From CAZYVA01 sp964650695 (lineage in GTDB: Bacteria > Bacillota > Clostridia > Lachnospirales > Lachnospiraceae), in contig CAZYVA010000075.1 of the NCBI GenBank assembly GCA_964650695.1, positions 1-9,106 of the forward strand: DNA of 9,106 bases, in the 5' to 3' direction. A program made the position numbers and the translations under genes. Below the pieces are notes generated by a model that was not told the origin of the DNA, searched no databases, and saw only the letters and a list, made by a program, of their open reading frames with translations. This document shows, one piece after another, positions 1 to 5,589 of the stretch (position 1 is its first letter; the number at the start of each line of letters is the position of its first letter).

Positions 1-66
1 GTAAAAATGGAGTACAAGAAGGATACGCAAGCGGATACGGTGATGAGCCTGGATATTATAGGTTAG
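1..66 (+). CDS. C-terminal end of an unidentified gene (partial)
   Basis: Reading from base 1 gives 21 codons ending in TAG at 64-66, and a clear intrinsic terminator begins 11 bases later, which is the usual spacing for the end of a transcription unit. The short lysine- and aspartate-rich tail matches no family I recognise. A competing reading, frame 3, gives a glycine/tyrosine-rich stretch but would run through the terminator to a stop at 168-170, so it is less likely to be the true end, though I cannot exclude it. The start and identity lie outside the window. Confidence 0.3.
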   Translation, partial: VKMEYKKDTQADTVMSLDIIG

Positions 67-76
67 GCGCACGACC

Positions 77-107
77 AAAGGGCAGTCCCGATCGGAACTG
101 CCCTTTT
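77..107 (+). terminator. Rho-independent terminator between convergent units
   Basis: AAAGGGCAGT (77-86) pairs perfectly over 10 bp with ACTGCCCTTT (97-106) around a 10-base loop that itself contains the palindrome CCGATCGG. The plus-strand side ends in a short T run (CCCTTTT). The stem is symmetrical and lies between a plus-strand gene end (66) and a minus-strand gene end (167), so it could also serve the P-loop gene from the other side. That side lacks a good T tract, so bidirectional use is an inference. Confidence 0.8.
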
Positions 108-166
108 ATGAAAATCAGCCATATAAAAAATATTCGCCCGTTTTCGTTGAAATGGATTTTCAGCCT

Positions 167-589
167 TTAATTTAAAAACGTACATTTGGCCGCATCAACG
201 TTGGCAAGCTCTGCCACGGTAGCGCTGATGCTCACATAAAACGTAATGCTGCAATCCTTGGAAATCCGATCCAGGCGGTCGATAAACTCCGGCATGTTCG
301 CAAGCGTGATATCCGCGTGTTTTAAGATGCCGTCGATGAAAACCTGCTCCAGGTCATGGTTGGAACTGTACATGCCATATAAGAACCCAATATATTCATC
401 AATGTTTGTGATTGCTGGAATGTCATCCATACAGATGGTACGGATATCGAAGGAAACACTGGCGGTATCGCGGTGCGTTTTCTTGATGAAAACGATATTG
501 CCGTTGCACTCTTTTACCGCTTTATTCGCCAACTCGATCATTTTCTGTGTCTTTCCGCTGCCCTTCGGGCCTGTCAAAATATTTACCAT
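167..589 (-). CDS. Small P-loop NTP-binding protein of unknown role
   Basis: This is a 140-residue single-domain protein. A Walker A motif, GPKGSGKT, sits at residues 7-14, directly after the first beta strand. A Walker B-like strand, EQVFIDG, is at about residues 81-87. There is no signal peptide, membrane segment or extra domain, so it should be a soluble cytoplasmic nucleotide-binding protein. Small P-loop proteins of this shape are common in Lachnospiraceae, usually as hypothetical or, loosely, PilT-like ATP-binding proteins; no substrate is known to me. I chose the ATG at 589 over the in-frame upstream start at 616 because AAAGGAG (604-598) lies 8 bases before it. It has its own promoter and a hairpin leader, and seems to be monocistronic. 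The P-loop assignment is sound; the function is open. Confidence 0.85.
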   Translation of the reverse strand: MVNILTGPKGSGKTQKMIELANKAVKECNGNIVFIKKTHRDTASVSFDIRTICMDDIPAITNIDEYIGFLYGMYSSNHDLEQVFIDGILKHADITLANMPEFIDRLDRISKDCSITFYVSISATVAELANVDAAKCTFLN

Positions 590-597
590 GGCAAACT

Positions 598-604
598 CTC
601 CTTT
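598..604 (-). promoter_or_regulatory. Ribosome binding site fixing the P-loop gene start
   Basis: AAAGGAG on the minus strand, 8 bases upstream of the ATG at 589. It decides between this start and the in-frame codon at 616, which has no comparable site in front of it. Confidence 0.75.
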
Positions 605-619
605 ATGTAACAACATATT

Positions 620-638
620 TTATCGGACGCACCGATAA
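620..638 (-). repeat. Perfect inverted repeat in the P-loop gene leader
   Basis: TTATCGG (620-626) and CCGATAA (632-638) are perfect 7-bp arms around 5 bases. The repeat lies just downstream of the predicted -10 (652-657), overlapping or directly following the expected start of transcription, and ends about 15 bases before the ribosome binding site. It could act as a DNA operator or as a 5'-end RNA stem; the sequence does not tell which. Confidence 0.6.
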
Positions 639-651
639 TTTCTCTAAAACT

Positions 652-680
652 ATTATACACGAAAGAAAGCCTGTCCACAA
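652..680 (-). promoter_or_regulatory. Promoter for the P-loop gene
   Basis: On the minus strand the -10 is a perfect TATAAT (657-652). It is preceded after 17 bases by TTGTGG (680-675) as the -35, and an A/T run (684-690) lies just upstream. Transcription would begin near 645, giving a leader of about 55 bases that contains the 620-638 hairpin. Confidence 0.7.
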
Positions 681-735
681 CCCAAAAAAATAGCAACTTT
701 CAGGATCTCCAGAATATTTTCACCACTATGTGCCG

Positions 736-1146
736 TCAGGAATGCCCATTTTCCGGGTATTCCGTAACAATTTTTTCAAACAGCAGCCCGGCCCCAAACC
801 AGAGGGGCGCGTAATCCGGGCGTACCAGCCCTTGGATATTATATCTGGCTTTACTGTAATCCCATGGGCAGGCGTTGATTTTCCGCAGGAAAAATCCGGC
901 CGTATATTCGCAGGCGAAAATGCAGAGTGTGTAAATCCCCCCGCGTTTAAAAATACTTTGGTTTTTCAACCGCCGGCAGACTGGCGAAAGAAAGCTTGCC
1001 ATCCCGTAGATCGGGAACATCCAGACGGATGTGCTTCCCATCAGTTTGCGGTCGCTGGATGAGAAATTTTTCAAGCCGGTAAAGATGATTTCCATGCACC
1101 ATCCGACGACTCCGCAGGTGAAGAAATCAGAAGAAAAATGTTTCAC
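736..1146 (-). CDS. CmpB/DUF1113-type small membrane protein (putative ABC transporter type IV family)
   Basis: This is a 136-residue hydrophobic protein with four likely membrane helices at about residues 8-24, 41-56, 70-88 and 113-127. Hallmarks of the PF06541 family are visible: a GWxxE-type turn in helix 1 (G15-W16-C17-M18-E19), PIYG at 45-48, a glutamate in helix 3 (EYTAGFF, 80-86), the WDYS box at 95-98, and a conserved C-terminal loop (NIQGLVRPDYAPLW). The family name suggests an ABC transporter link, but the protein has no nucleotide-binding domain and no transported substrate is known. I prefer the GTG start at 1146 because GAGAGAGGG lies about 9 bases upstream. An ATG at 1203 would add 19 residues that look unlike the family. 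It is divergent from rqcH across a shared regulatory interval. Family assignment is good, function unknown. Confidence 0.8.
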   Translation of the reverse strand: MKHFSSDFFTCGVVGWCMEIIFTGLKNFSSSDRKLMGSTSVWMFPIYGMASFLSPVCRRLKNQSIFKRGGIYTLCIFACEYTAGFFLRKINACPWDYSKARYNIQGLVRPDYAPLWFGAGLLFEKIVTEYPENGHS

Positions 1147-1274
1147 GGTTTTATGCCCTCTCTCACAAGTTTCAGGAAAGCCGCTATGCCAGACGCTTGG
1201 CATGTGGCAGAAAGCCCTTTTGATAAGTATGCCAGAGAATGGAAAATTTTATGCGTCCGGATGCCTTTACCGGA

Positions 1275-1299
1275 ATTGACAGCAAAGCCTGCTGTCAAT
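1275..1299. repeat. 25-bp perfect palindrome embedded in the rqcH promoter
   Basis: ATTGACAGCA (1275-1284) and TGCTGTCAAT (1290-1299) are perfect 10-bp inverted arms separated by 5 bases (AAGCC). The left arm contains the whole -35 box and the right arm reaches the first base of the -10. The repeat lies upstream of the expected transcription start, so it would not be in the RNA and is best read as a DNA operator for a dimeric regulator. I do not recognise the site as a known regulator's consensus. Confidence 0.75.
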
Positions 1300-1304
1300 A
1301 TAAT
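1276..1304 (+). promoter_or_regulatory. Perfect-consensus promoter for rqcH
   Basis: TTGACA (1276-1281), a 17-base spacer and TATAAT (1299-1304) match the housekeeping sigma consensus at all 12 positions with optimal spacing. Transcription should start near 1311, leaving a leader of about 108 bases before the rqcH ATG. So strong a core promoter for a quality-control factor suggests it is held in check by a repressor at the overlapping palindrome. Confidence 0.85.
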
Positions 1305-1305
1305 G

Positions 1306-1334
1306 ATGATACCAGGGTTCCAGGCACAAAACAA
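1306..1334 (-). promoter_or_regulatory. Possible extended -10 promoter for the CmpB-type gene
   Basis: Read on the minus strand, TGGTATCAT (1314-1306) combines an extended -10 TG with a near-consensus TATCAT, and TTGTTT (1334-1329) lies 17 bases upstream. The start of transcription would fall near 1299, inside the rqcH promoter palindrome, so the two divergent units would have overlapping promoters. The -35 is weak, and the same bases form a repeat in the rqcH leader, so this is tentative. Confidence 0.4.
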
Positions 1335-1389
1335 TCCGTGGTATCATAGGAGCCAAAGATTTTTTGTCCTGTATACCATAGGAGTCAAA
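1306..1389 (+). promoter_or_regulatory. rqcH leader with competing inverted and direct repeats
   Basis: ATGATACCA (1306-1314) pairs perfectly with TGGTATCAT (1339-1347) around 24 bases. The same TGGTAT (1339-1344) can instead pair with ATACCA (1373-1378), so the two stems exclude each other. CATAGGAG occurs twice, at 1345-1352 and 1377-1384, within two near-direct repeats. A 6-base T run (1360-1365) lies between them, without a stem placed as in a standard terminator. This could be an RNA switch or a set of protein-binding boxes. It matches no riboswitch class I know. Confidence 0.4.
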
Positions 1390-1405
1390 ACCAGCGTTTT
1401 CCAAA

Positions 1406-1412
1406 AAGGAGG
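1406..1412 (+). promoter_or_regulatory. Ribosome binding site that sets the rqcH start
   Basis: AAGGAGG at 1406-1412, 7 bases before the ATG at 1420, is a full-strength site. It shows that the 94 codons open upstream in the same frame are not translated as part of the protein; the family's usual N-terminus also begins at this ATG. Confidence 0.9.
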
Positions 1413-1419
1413 TTTCATC

Positions 1420-3162
1420 ATGGCATTTGACGGGATCACAGTCCGCGCGTTAGCGGACGAACTCAACACAGAACTTTCCGGAGGGCGCATTGCCAAAATC
1501 GCGCAGCCGGAAACGGACGAACTCCTTCTGACTATCAAAAATAAAAATACCCAGCATCGGCTCTGCATTTCCGCCAATGCTTCCCTTCCTTTAGTCTATC
1601 TGGCTTCAGAAAATAAGCCGGGTCCTATGACCGCGCCGAATTTCTGCATGCTGCTGCGTAAGCATATCAGCAACGGGCGGATTACCCGTATTGCCCAGCC
1701 AAAGCTGGAACGTATCCTCCGGATAGAAATCGACCATCTGGATGAACTGGGGGATGTATGCCACAAGGTTTTAATCGTAGAGATCATGGGAAAGCACAGC
1801 AATATCATTTTCTGCGATGACAAGAATACGATTATAGACAGTATCAAGCACATCCCGGCACAGGTCAGTTCCGTGCGCGAGGTTCTTCCGGGACGTCCTT
1901 ATTTTATCCCGGACACAATGGGAAAACAGGATCCGCTTTCCGTGACGGAAGAAACCTTTGCCCGAACCCTTGCAGGGAAACCCGTGAGCCTTTCCAAGGC
2001 GATCTATACCGGTTTTACCGGCATCAGCCCGGTCGTTGCGGAGGATATCTGTTTTTGTGCTTCCCTGGATTCCAGGAAGAGCGCGTTGGATCTGGCGGAT
2101 GAGGAATTTGCCCGCCTTTCCAGGCAGTTTTTCAACTACATGGAGGAAGTCCGGCGCGGCCATTTCCATCCCGGCATCTATTTCCGGACAGACGGGACCC
2201 CGCAAGAATTCTGTGCCATCCCGATTTCCCACTACCAGGAGTTTTCCTTTACCGGATATTCCTCTATCAGCGAAGTCCTGCGTACCTTTTACGCCGCCAA
2301 AAACACCGTCACCCGGATCCACCAGAAAAGCGCTGATTTACGCCGCGTCGTACAGACCGCCCTGGAACGGAACCGGAAAAAATACGATTTACAAAGCCGT
2401 CAGCTCCAGGATACCCAAAAACGGGAAACATACAAGGTATACGGAGAACTCATCAACACCTATGGCTACAATCTGGGGCCGGACGCAGAAAAACTCACTT
2501 GCCAGAACTACTATACCGGCGAGGCGGTCACGATCCCGTTGGACCCGGCAAAAACCCCGCAGGAAAACGCCCAGAGATATTTTGCCCGGTACAACAAGCA
2601 AAAGCGGGCATTTGAAGCCCTCTCCGGCCTTATCCAGGATACCGCTGATGACATCCGGTATCTGGAAAGCATCAGCAATGCGCTGGATATCGCCCTGGGC
2701 GAGGAGGATTTGGCGCAGATCAAGGAAGAACTCATCCAGGGCGGCTACATCCGCAGGCGAAATGCCCGGAAAAAAGCGAAGTTTACCAACAAGCCGCTCC
2801 ACTACCTTTCCAGCGATGGCTACCATATGTATGTAGGGAAAAATAATCTGCAAAACGACGAGCTGACCTTTTCCTTCGCCTCCGGGAACGACTGGTGGTT
2901 CCATGCCAAGCAGGCGCCCGGCTCCCATGTGATTGTAAAAACAAACGGCGGGGAACTGCCCGACAGGACGTTCGAGGAAGCGGGCAGGCTTGCCGCCTTT
3001 TACTCCAAAAAAAGAGGGAGCGATAAGGTGGAGATTGATTATGTCGAAAAAAAACATGTGAAAAAACCGAACGGGGCAAAACCTGGGTTTGTGGTATACT
3101 ATACCAATTATTCCCTTGTCATCGACGCCGACATCTCCGGGATTTTGGAGATCTCCTCCTGA
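1420..3162 (+). CDS. rqcH: RqcH, ribosome quality-control factor (Rqc2/NEMF homologue, NFACT family)
   Basis: This 580-residue protein has the full family layout. NFACT-N spans about residues 1-170, with the APNFCMLLRKH block at 72-82. A helix-hairpin-helix region is at about 180-250. Coiled-coil arms lie at roughly 290-350 and 385-440. The NFACT-R domain is at about 455-545, with NDWWFHAKQAPGSHV at 490-504. In B. subtilis RqcH binds 50S subunits blocked by peptidyl-tRNA and recruits tRNA-Ala to add C-terminal alanine tails that mark the chain for proteolysis. Older annotation calls the family fibronectin-binding protein (FbpA). The residue pair known as D97-R98 in B. subtilis reads E97-R98 here. 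The gene has its own strong promoter, and its last 55 bases overlap the convergent ATPase gene. Identity is very secure; alanine-tailing activity is inferred from the family. Confidence 0.95.
   Translation: MAFDGITVRALADELNTELSGGRIAKIAQPETDELLLTIKNKNTQHRLCISANASLPLVYLASENKPGPMTAPNFCMLLRKHISNGRITRIAQPKLERILRIEIDHLDELGDVCHKVLIVEIMGKHSNIIFCDDKNTIIDSIKHIPAQVSSVREVLPGRPYFIPDTMGKQDPLSVTEETFARTLAGKPVSLSKAIYTGFTGISPVVAEDICFCASLDSRKSALDLADEEFARLSRQFFNYMEEVRRGHFHPGIYFRTDGTPQEFCAIPISHYQEFSFTGYSSISEVLRTFYAAKNTVTRIHQKSADLRRVVQTALERNRKKYDLQSRQLQDTQKRETYKVYGELINTYGYNLGPDAEKLTCQNYYTGEAVTIPLDPAKTPQENAQRYFARYNKQKRAFEALSGLIQDTADDIRYLESISNALDIALGEEDLAQIKEELIQGGYIRRRNARKKAKFTNKPLHYLSSDGYHMYVGKNNLQNDELTFSFASGNDWWFHAKQAPGSHVIVKTNGGELPDRTFEEAGRLAAFYSKKRGSDKVEIDYVEKKHVKKPNGAKPGFVVYYTNYSLVIDADISGILEISS
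3092..3106. repeat. TGGTATA palindrome at the end of the ATPase gene
   Basis: TGGTATA (3092-3098) and TATACCA (3100-3106) are perfect 7-bp arms around a single C. The element sits one base beyond the ATPase stop codon (3108-3110) and inside the rqcH reading frame (VVYYT). There is no T tract, so it is not a standard terminator. The same half-site occurs in the rqcH leader. Confidence 0.4.
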
Positions 3163-4442
3163 CCCAGGAGATCGTCCACCAGTTGCTGTGCGCACCGTCC
3201 GGACATACCGCCATGGTTCAGCTCCCAGCGGTTCGCCTCCAGCAAAAGCTCCTTTTCAGGCATTTGAAGCCCTTCTCTTTTTGCCAGTTCCAGCACGATA
3301 TGCTGGAACTCCTTTTTCTGCGGTTTCCCAAAATAAATAGTCACCCCAAACCGGTTCACCAGCGACATTTTCTCCTGCACAGTATCGTTTCTGTGCAATT
3401 CTTCATCCAGGTCCTCTTTATCCCGGAATGTTTCCCGGATCAAATGCCTGCGGTTCGAGGTCGCGTAAATAAGTATATTGTCCGGCTTTCTCTCCAAGCC
3501 TCCTTCGATCACGGCTTTTAAGTACTTATACTCCACCTCAAATTCCTCAAAAGACAGATCGTCCATATAAATGATAAACTTATAATTCCGGTTTTTCACC
3601 TGTGCAATGATATCATTTAAATCCTGGAACTGATGCTTGTAAACCTCGATCATCCGCAGCCCCCGCCCGTAATACTGGTTCAGGATGGCTTTGACCGAGG
3701 TGGATTTCCCTGTACCCGCGTCTCCATAAAGCAGGCAGTTGTTGGCTCTTCTGCCATTCACAAACGCTTCTGTATTATCCACCAGCTTTTTCTTCGCGAT
3801 CTCATACCCCACCAGGTCATCCAAATGCACATGGGCAATCCTGGTAATCGGTGCGATCACGACACGGTCCCCGTCATGCCTTACCCGGAACGCCTTGTGA
3901 AGCCCCAGCTTCCCTACCCCAAATTCCGCGTAAAACCGGGTGATGGTCTCCAGGAACTCCTCCGGTGTTTCCGCAGCCGCAAGCCCCTCGCCCAACTCAC
4001 AGATCCGGTCGCGGATCCGCTTGTTAAACACTTTCCCATGCTCATTGGCCGGCACATAATCCCTCAGGACGCTTAAATATTCTACGCCCAGCGCCGCCTC
4101 CATCCTCTTGAAATCATAATCAAACAATTCCTTCAAAATCCCACAGTCATGCAAAGCGATCTGGTTGATGCTGCCCTCGATATGCCCTACGATTTCACAG
4201 GATGTACTGTAGGCGTTTTCGTGGGAAGCCATCAGGTAAGCAAGATAATTGTGCCAAAGGTTCCCCCGGAACCCGTGGCTGGCCGCCAGCTCTAAAAGCT
4301 TGTTCACCGCCCCAAATAACAGGCTTTCCAATTCTTTCCCGCCACAATCGCCATTGTCAAAATTTTCCATGAGGAATACCATATCCTTTAGGATTGTCCC
4401 CTGATCCATATTCTGATACAATATCAGCTCATTGACGCGCAT
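3108..4442 (-). CDS. DUF815-family AAA+ ATPase
   Basis: A 444-residue protein with an all-helical N-terminal part (about 1-205) and a C-terminal ATPase module of the DUF815 (PF05673) type. Visible motifs are Walker A GDAGTGKS (240-247), Walker B FIIYMDDLSFEE (289-300), sensor 1 ATSN (327-330), a conserved NRFG arginine region (363-366) and a sensor 2-like GMSGR (412-416). The family is cytoplasmic and chaperone-like by architecture; its client is not known. The ATG at 4442 is preferred because GGAGG (4454-4450) lies 7 bases upstream. The ATG at 4448 is one base from that site, and a TTG at 4469 would overlap pheA. It is the last gene of the pap-pheA operon, 13 bp after pheA. Residues 428-444 lie past the last conserved motif and are coded opposite the end of rqcH. 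Confidence 0.9.
   Translation of the reverse strand: MRVNELILYQNMDQGTILKDMVFLMENFDNGDCGGKELESLLFGAVNKLLELAASHGFRGNLWHNYLAYLMASHENAYSTSCEIVGHIEGSINQIALHDCGILKELFDYDFKRMEAALGVEYLSVLRDYVPANEHGKVFNKRIRDRICELGEGLAAAETPEEFLETITRFYAEFGVGKLGLHKAFRVRHDGDRVVIAPITRIAHVHLDDLVGYEIAKKKLVDNTEAFVNGRRANNCLLYGDAGTGKSTSVKAILNQYYGRGLRMIEVYKHQFQDLNDIIAQVKNRNYKFIIYMDDLSFEEFEVEYKYLKAVIEGGLERKPDNILIYATSNRRHLIRETFRDKEDLDEELHRNDTVQEKMSLVNRFGVTIYFGKPQKKEFQHIVLELAKREGLQMPEKELLLEANRWELNHGGMSGRCAQQLVDDLLGQEEISKIPEMSASMTRE
3150..3173. repeat. Inverted repeat spanning the rqcH stop codon
   Basis: GATCTCCT (3150-3157) and AGGAGATC (3166-3173) are perfect 8-bp arms around 8 bases that contain the rqcH TGA (3160-3162). A shorter alternative stem, CTCCTG (3156-3161) with CAGGAG (3165-3170), is also possible. 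No T run follows on either strand, so I do not call it an intrinsic terminator. It lies within the overlap of the two convergent genes. Confidence 0.5.
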
Positions 4443-4455
4443 GTCCATCCCTCCG

Positions 4456-5589
4456 TCAGTAATTTCCAAGTATCCGTAAATTCCTGCTCTCCTCCCGGAG
4501 CCCCCGGATGGCGTTTTTCACCGCCGGATCCGCCAGGTTCCCATCGAAATCAATAAAGAACCTGTATTCCCAAACCTTGCCCTTGATCGGGCGGGATTCA
4601 ATCTTTGACATATTCAGGTCATTGTATACAAAATGGGACAGCAGATGGTACAGGGAGCCGCACTCATCTCTCGCCTGCTCAAAACAGATACTGATTTTCC
4701 TCGCATCCCTGGAAAAAACCTTCTGGTTTGTAATCACGATGAACCGGGTCATATTCCCGTTTTCATTGTTGATATTCCCTTCCAGGATCTCCAGGCCGTA
4801 TACTTTTGCCGCATACTCGCTGCACACAGCGGCTTTGCGTTTATCTGCGTCATTCAGCACTTTTTTTGCCGCCACTGCCGTATTGGCAACGTTGATCTGC
4901 TGCCATTCCGGATATTGATCCAGGAAATAACTGGTCTGCATCAAAGCCTCCGCCTTGGAATAGACATACTCGATCTCCTCCATCTTCGTCCCTGGAAGCG
5001 CACAGAGCGTATGCGTGATCGGCAGCATCGTCTCCCCGACGATATAATTTTCAAACTCTACCAGAAGGTCGTACACTTCATTGACCGCCCCGGCGGTAGA
5101 ATTTTCAATCGGAAGCACGGCGTAGTCCGCGGAACCTTCCTCAATCGCTTCCATCGCTTCCCGGAAAGTGCTGACATGGAAATTGTTGCAGTCTTTTCCA
5201 AAATAATTGCGCATGGCTGCCTGTCCGTAAGCGCCTTCTGTCCCCTGGAATACGATACGGACATTTTTTTTGTCAATCTCCTCCATCTCGATAAACGGGA
5301 GCCTCCCCAGCGCCCCTGCCTGCACCAGCTTCTGGTACTGAAGCTTCCGGCTCATGGACATGATCTGCCGGTATAACTCACGGATTCCCTTTTTATTAAA
5401 TTCCGTCGATACCTTCGCGGAAACTTCCGCCAGCTTTCCAGCCTCCCGCTGCCGGTCAAGGACCTTCCGGCCATGGTCGATCTTGTAATTGCCGACCTCC
5501 TCACAGATATTCATGCGTTTTTCAAACAACTCAGACATCTGATTGTCGATCACATCCAGTTCCTTTCTCAATTCCTCCAGTGTCCGCAT
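4456..5589 (-). CDS. pheA: Bifunctional chorismate mutase / prephenate dehydratase (P-protein)
   Basis: This 377-residue enzyme converts chorismate to prephenate and then to phenylpyruvate, committing carbon to phenylalanine. An AroQ-type mutase domain covers about 1-90, with active-site residues by alignment to E. coli at R8, R25, K36, E49 and probably Q84. The dehydratase domain follows (about 110-285), with VLPIENSTAG at 158-167 and the catalytic TRF at 281-283. The regulatory ACT domain (about 297-377) has GSLYHLL at 311-317 and ESRP at 331-334, the phenylalanine-binding elements, so feedback inhibition by phenylalanine is expected. The lobe-2 motif usually written SHPQAL reads SKAEAL (211-216). 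The ATG at 5589 has AGGAGG 5 bases upstream and overlaps the pap stop (TGATG), which implies translational coupling. Length and domain order are normal for Gram-positive P-proteins. Confidence 0.95.
   Translation of the reverse strand: MRTLEELRKELDVIDNQMSELFEKRMNICEEVGNYKIDHGRKVLDRQREAGKLAEVSAKVSTEFNKKGIRELYRQIMSMSRKLQYQKLVQAGALGRLPFIEMEEIDKKNVRIVFQGTEGAYGQAAMRNYFGKDCNNFHVSTFREAMEAIEEGSADYAVLPIENSTAGAVNEVYDLLVEFENYIVGETMLPITHTLCALPGTKMEEIEYVYSKAEALMQTSYFLDQYPEWQQINVANTAVAAKKVLNDADKRKAAVCSEYAAKVYGLEILEGNINNENGNMTRFIVITNQKVFSRDARKISICFEQARDECGSLYHLLSHFVYNDLNMSKIESRPIKGKVWEYRFFIDFDGNLADPAVKNAIRGLREESRNLRILGNY

Noticed and set aside
1..170. Frame 3 glycine/tyrosine-rich reading as the true left-end gene
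   Set aside because: It would read through the intrinsic terminator at 77-107 and end only at 168-170; frame 1 stops just before the terminator. Kept as a minor alternative.
684..690. T7 run on the minus strand after the CmpB-type gene as a terminator
   Set aside because: No adequate GC-rich stem precedes it; the nearby inverted bases leave a two-base loop and a mismatch. It fits better as A/T-rich DNA upstream of the P-loop gene promoter.
1138..1419. 94-codon open extension upstream of the rqcH ATG
   Set aside because: A strong AAGGAGG sits before the ATG at 1420, the family N-terminus starts there, and the extension spans the promoter and palindrome and has no protein-like character.
2036..2836. 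266-codon plus-strand frame inside rqcH
   Set aside because: Arginine/proline/serine-rich translation typical of an out-of-frame shadow of a GC-rich gene.
2389..3195. 268-codon minus-strand open frame opposite rqcH
   Set aside because: It mirrors the codon bias of rqcH, lacks a credible ribosome binding site and resembles no family.
4633..5376. 247-codon plus-strand frame opposite pheA
   Set aside because: Antisense shadow of a well-supported enzyme gene with no start signal.
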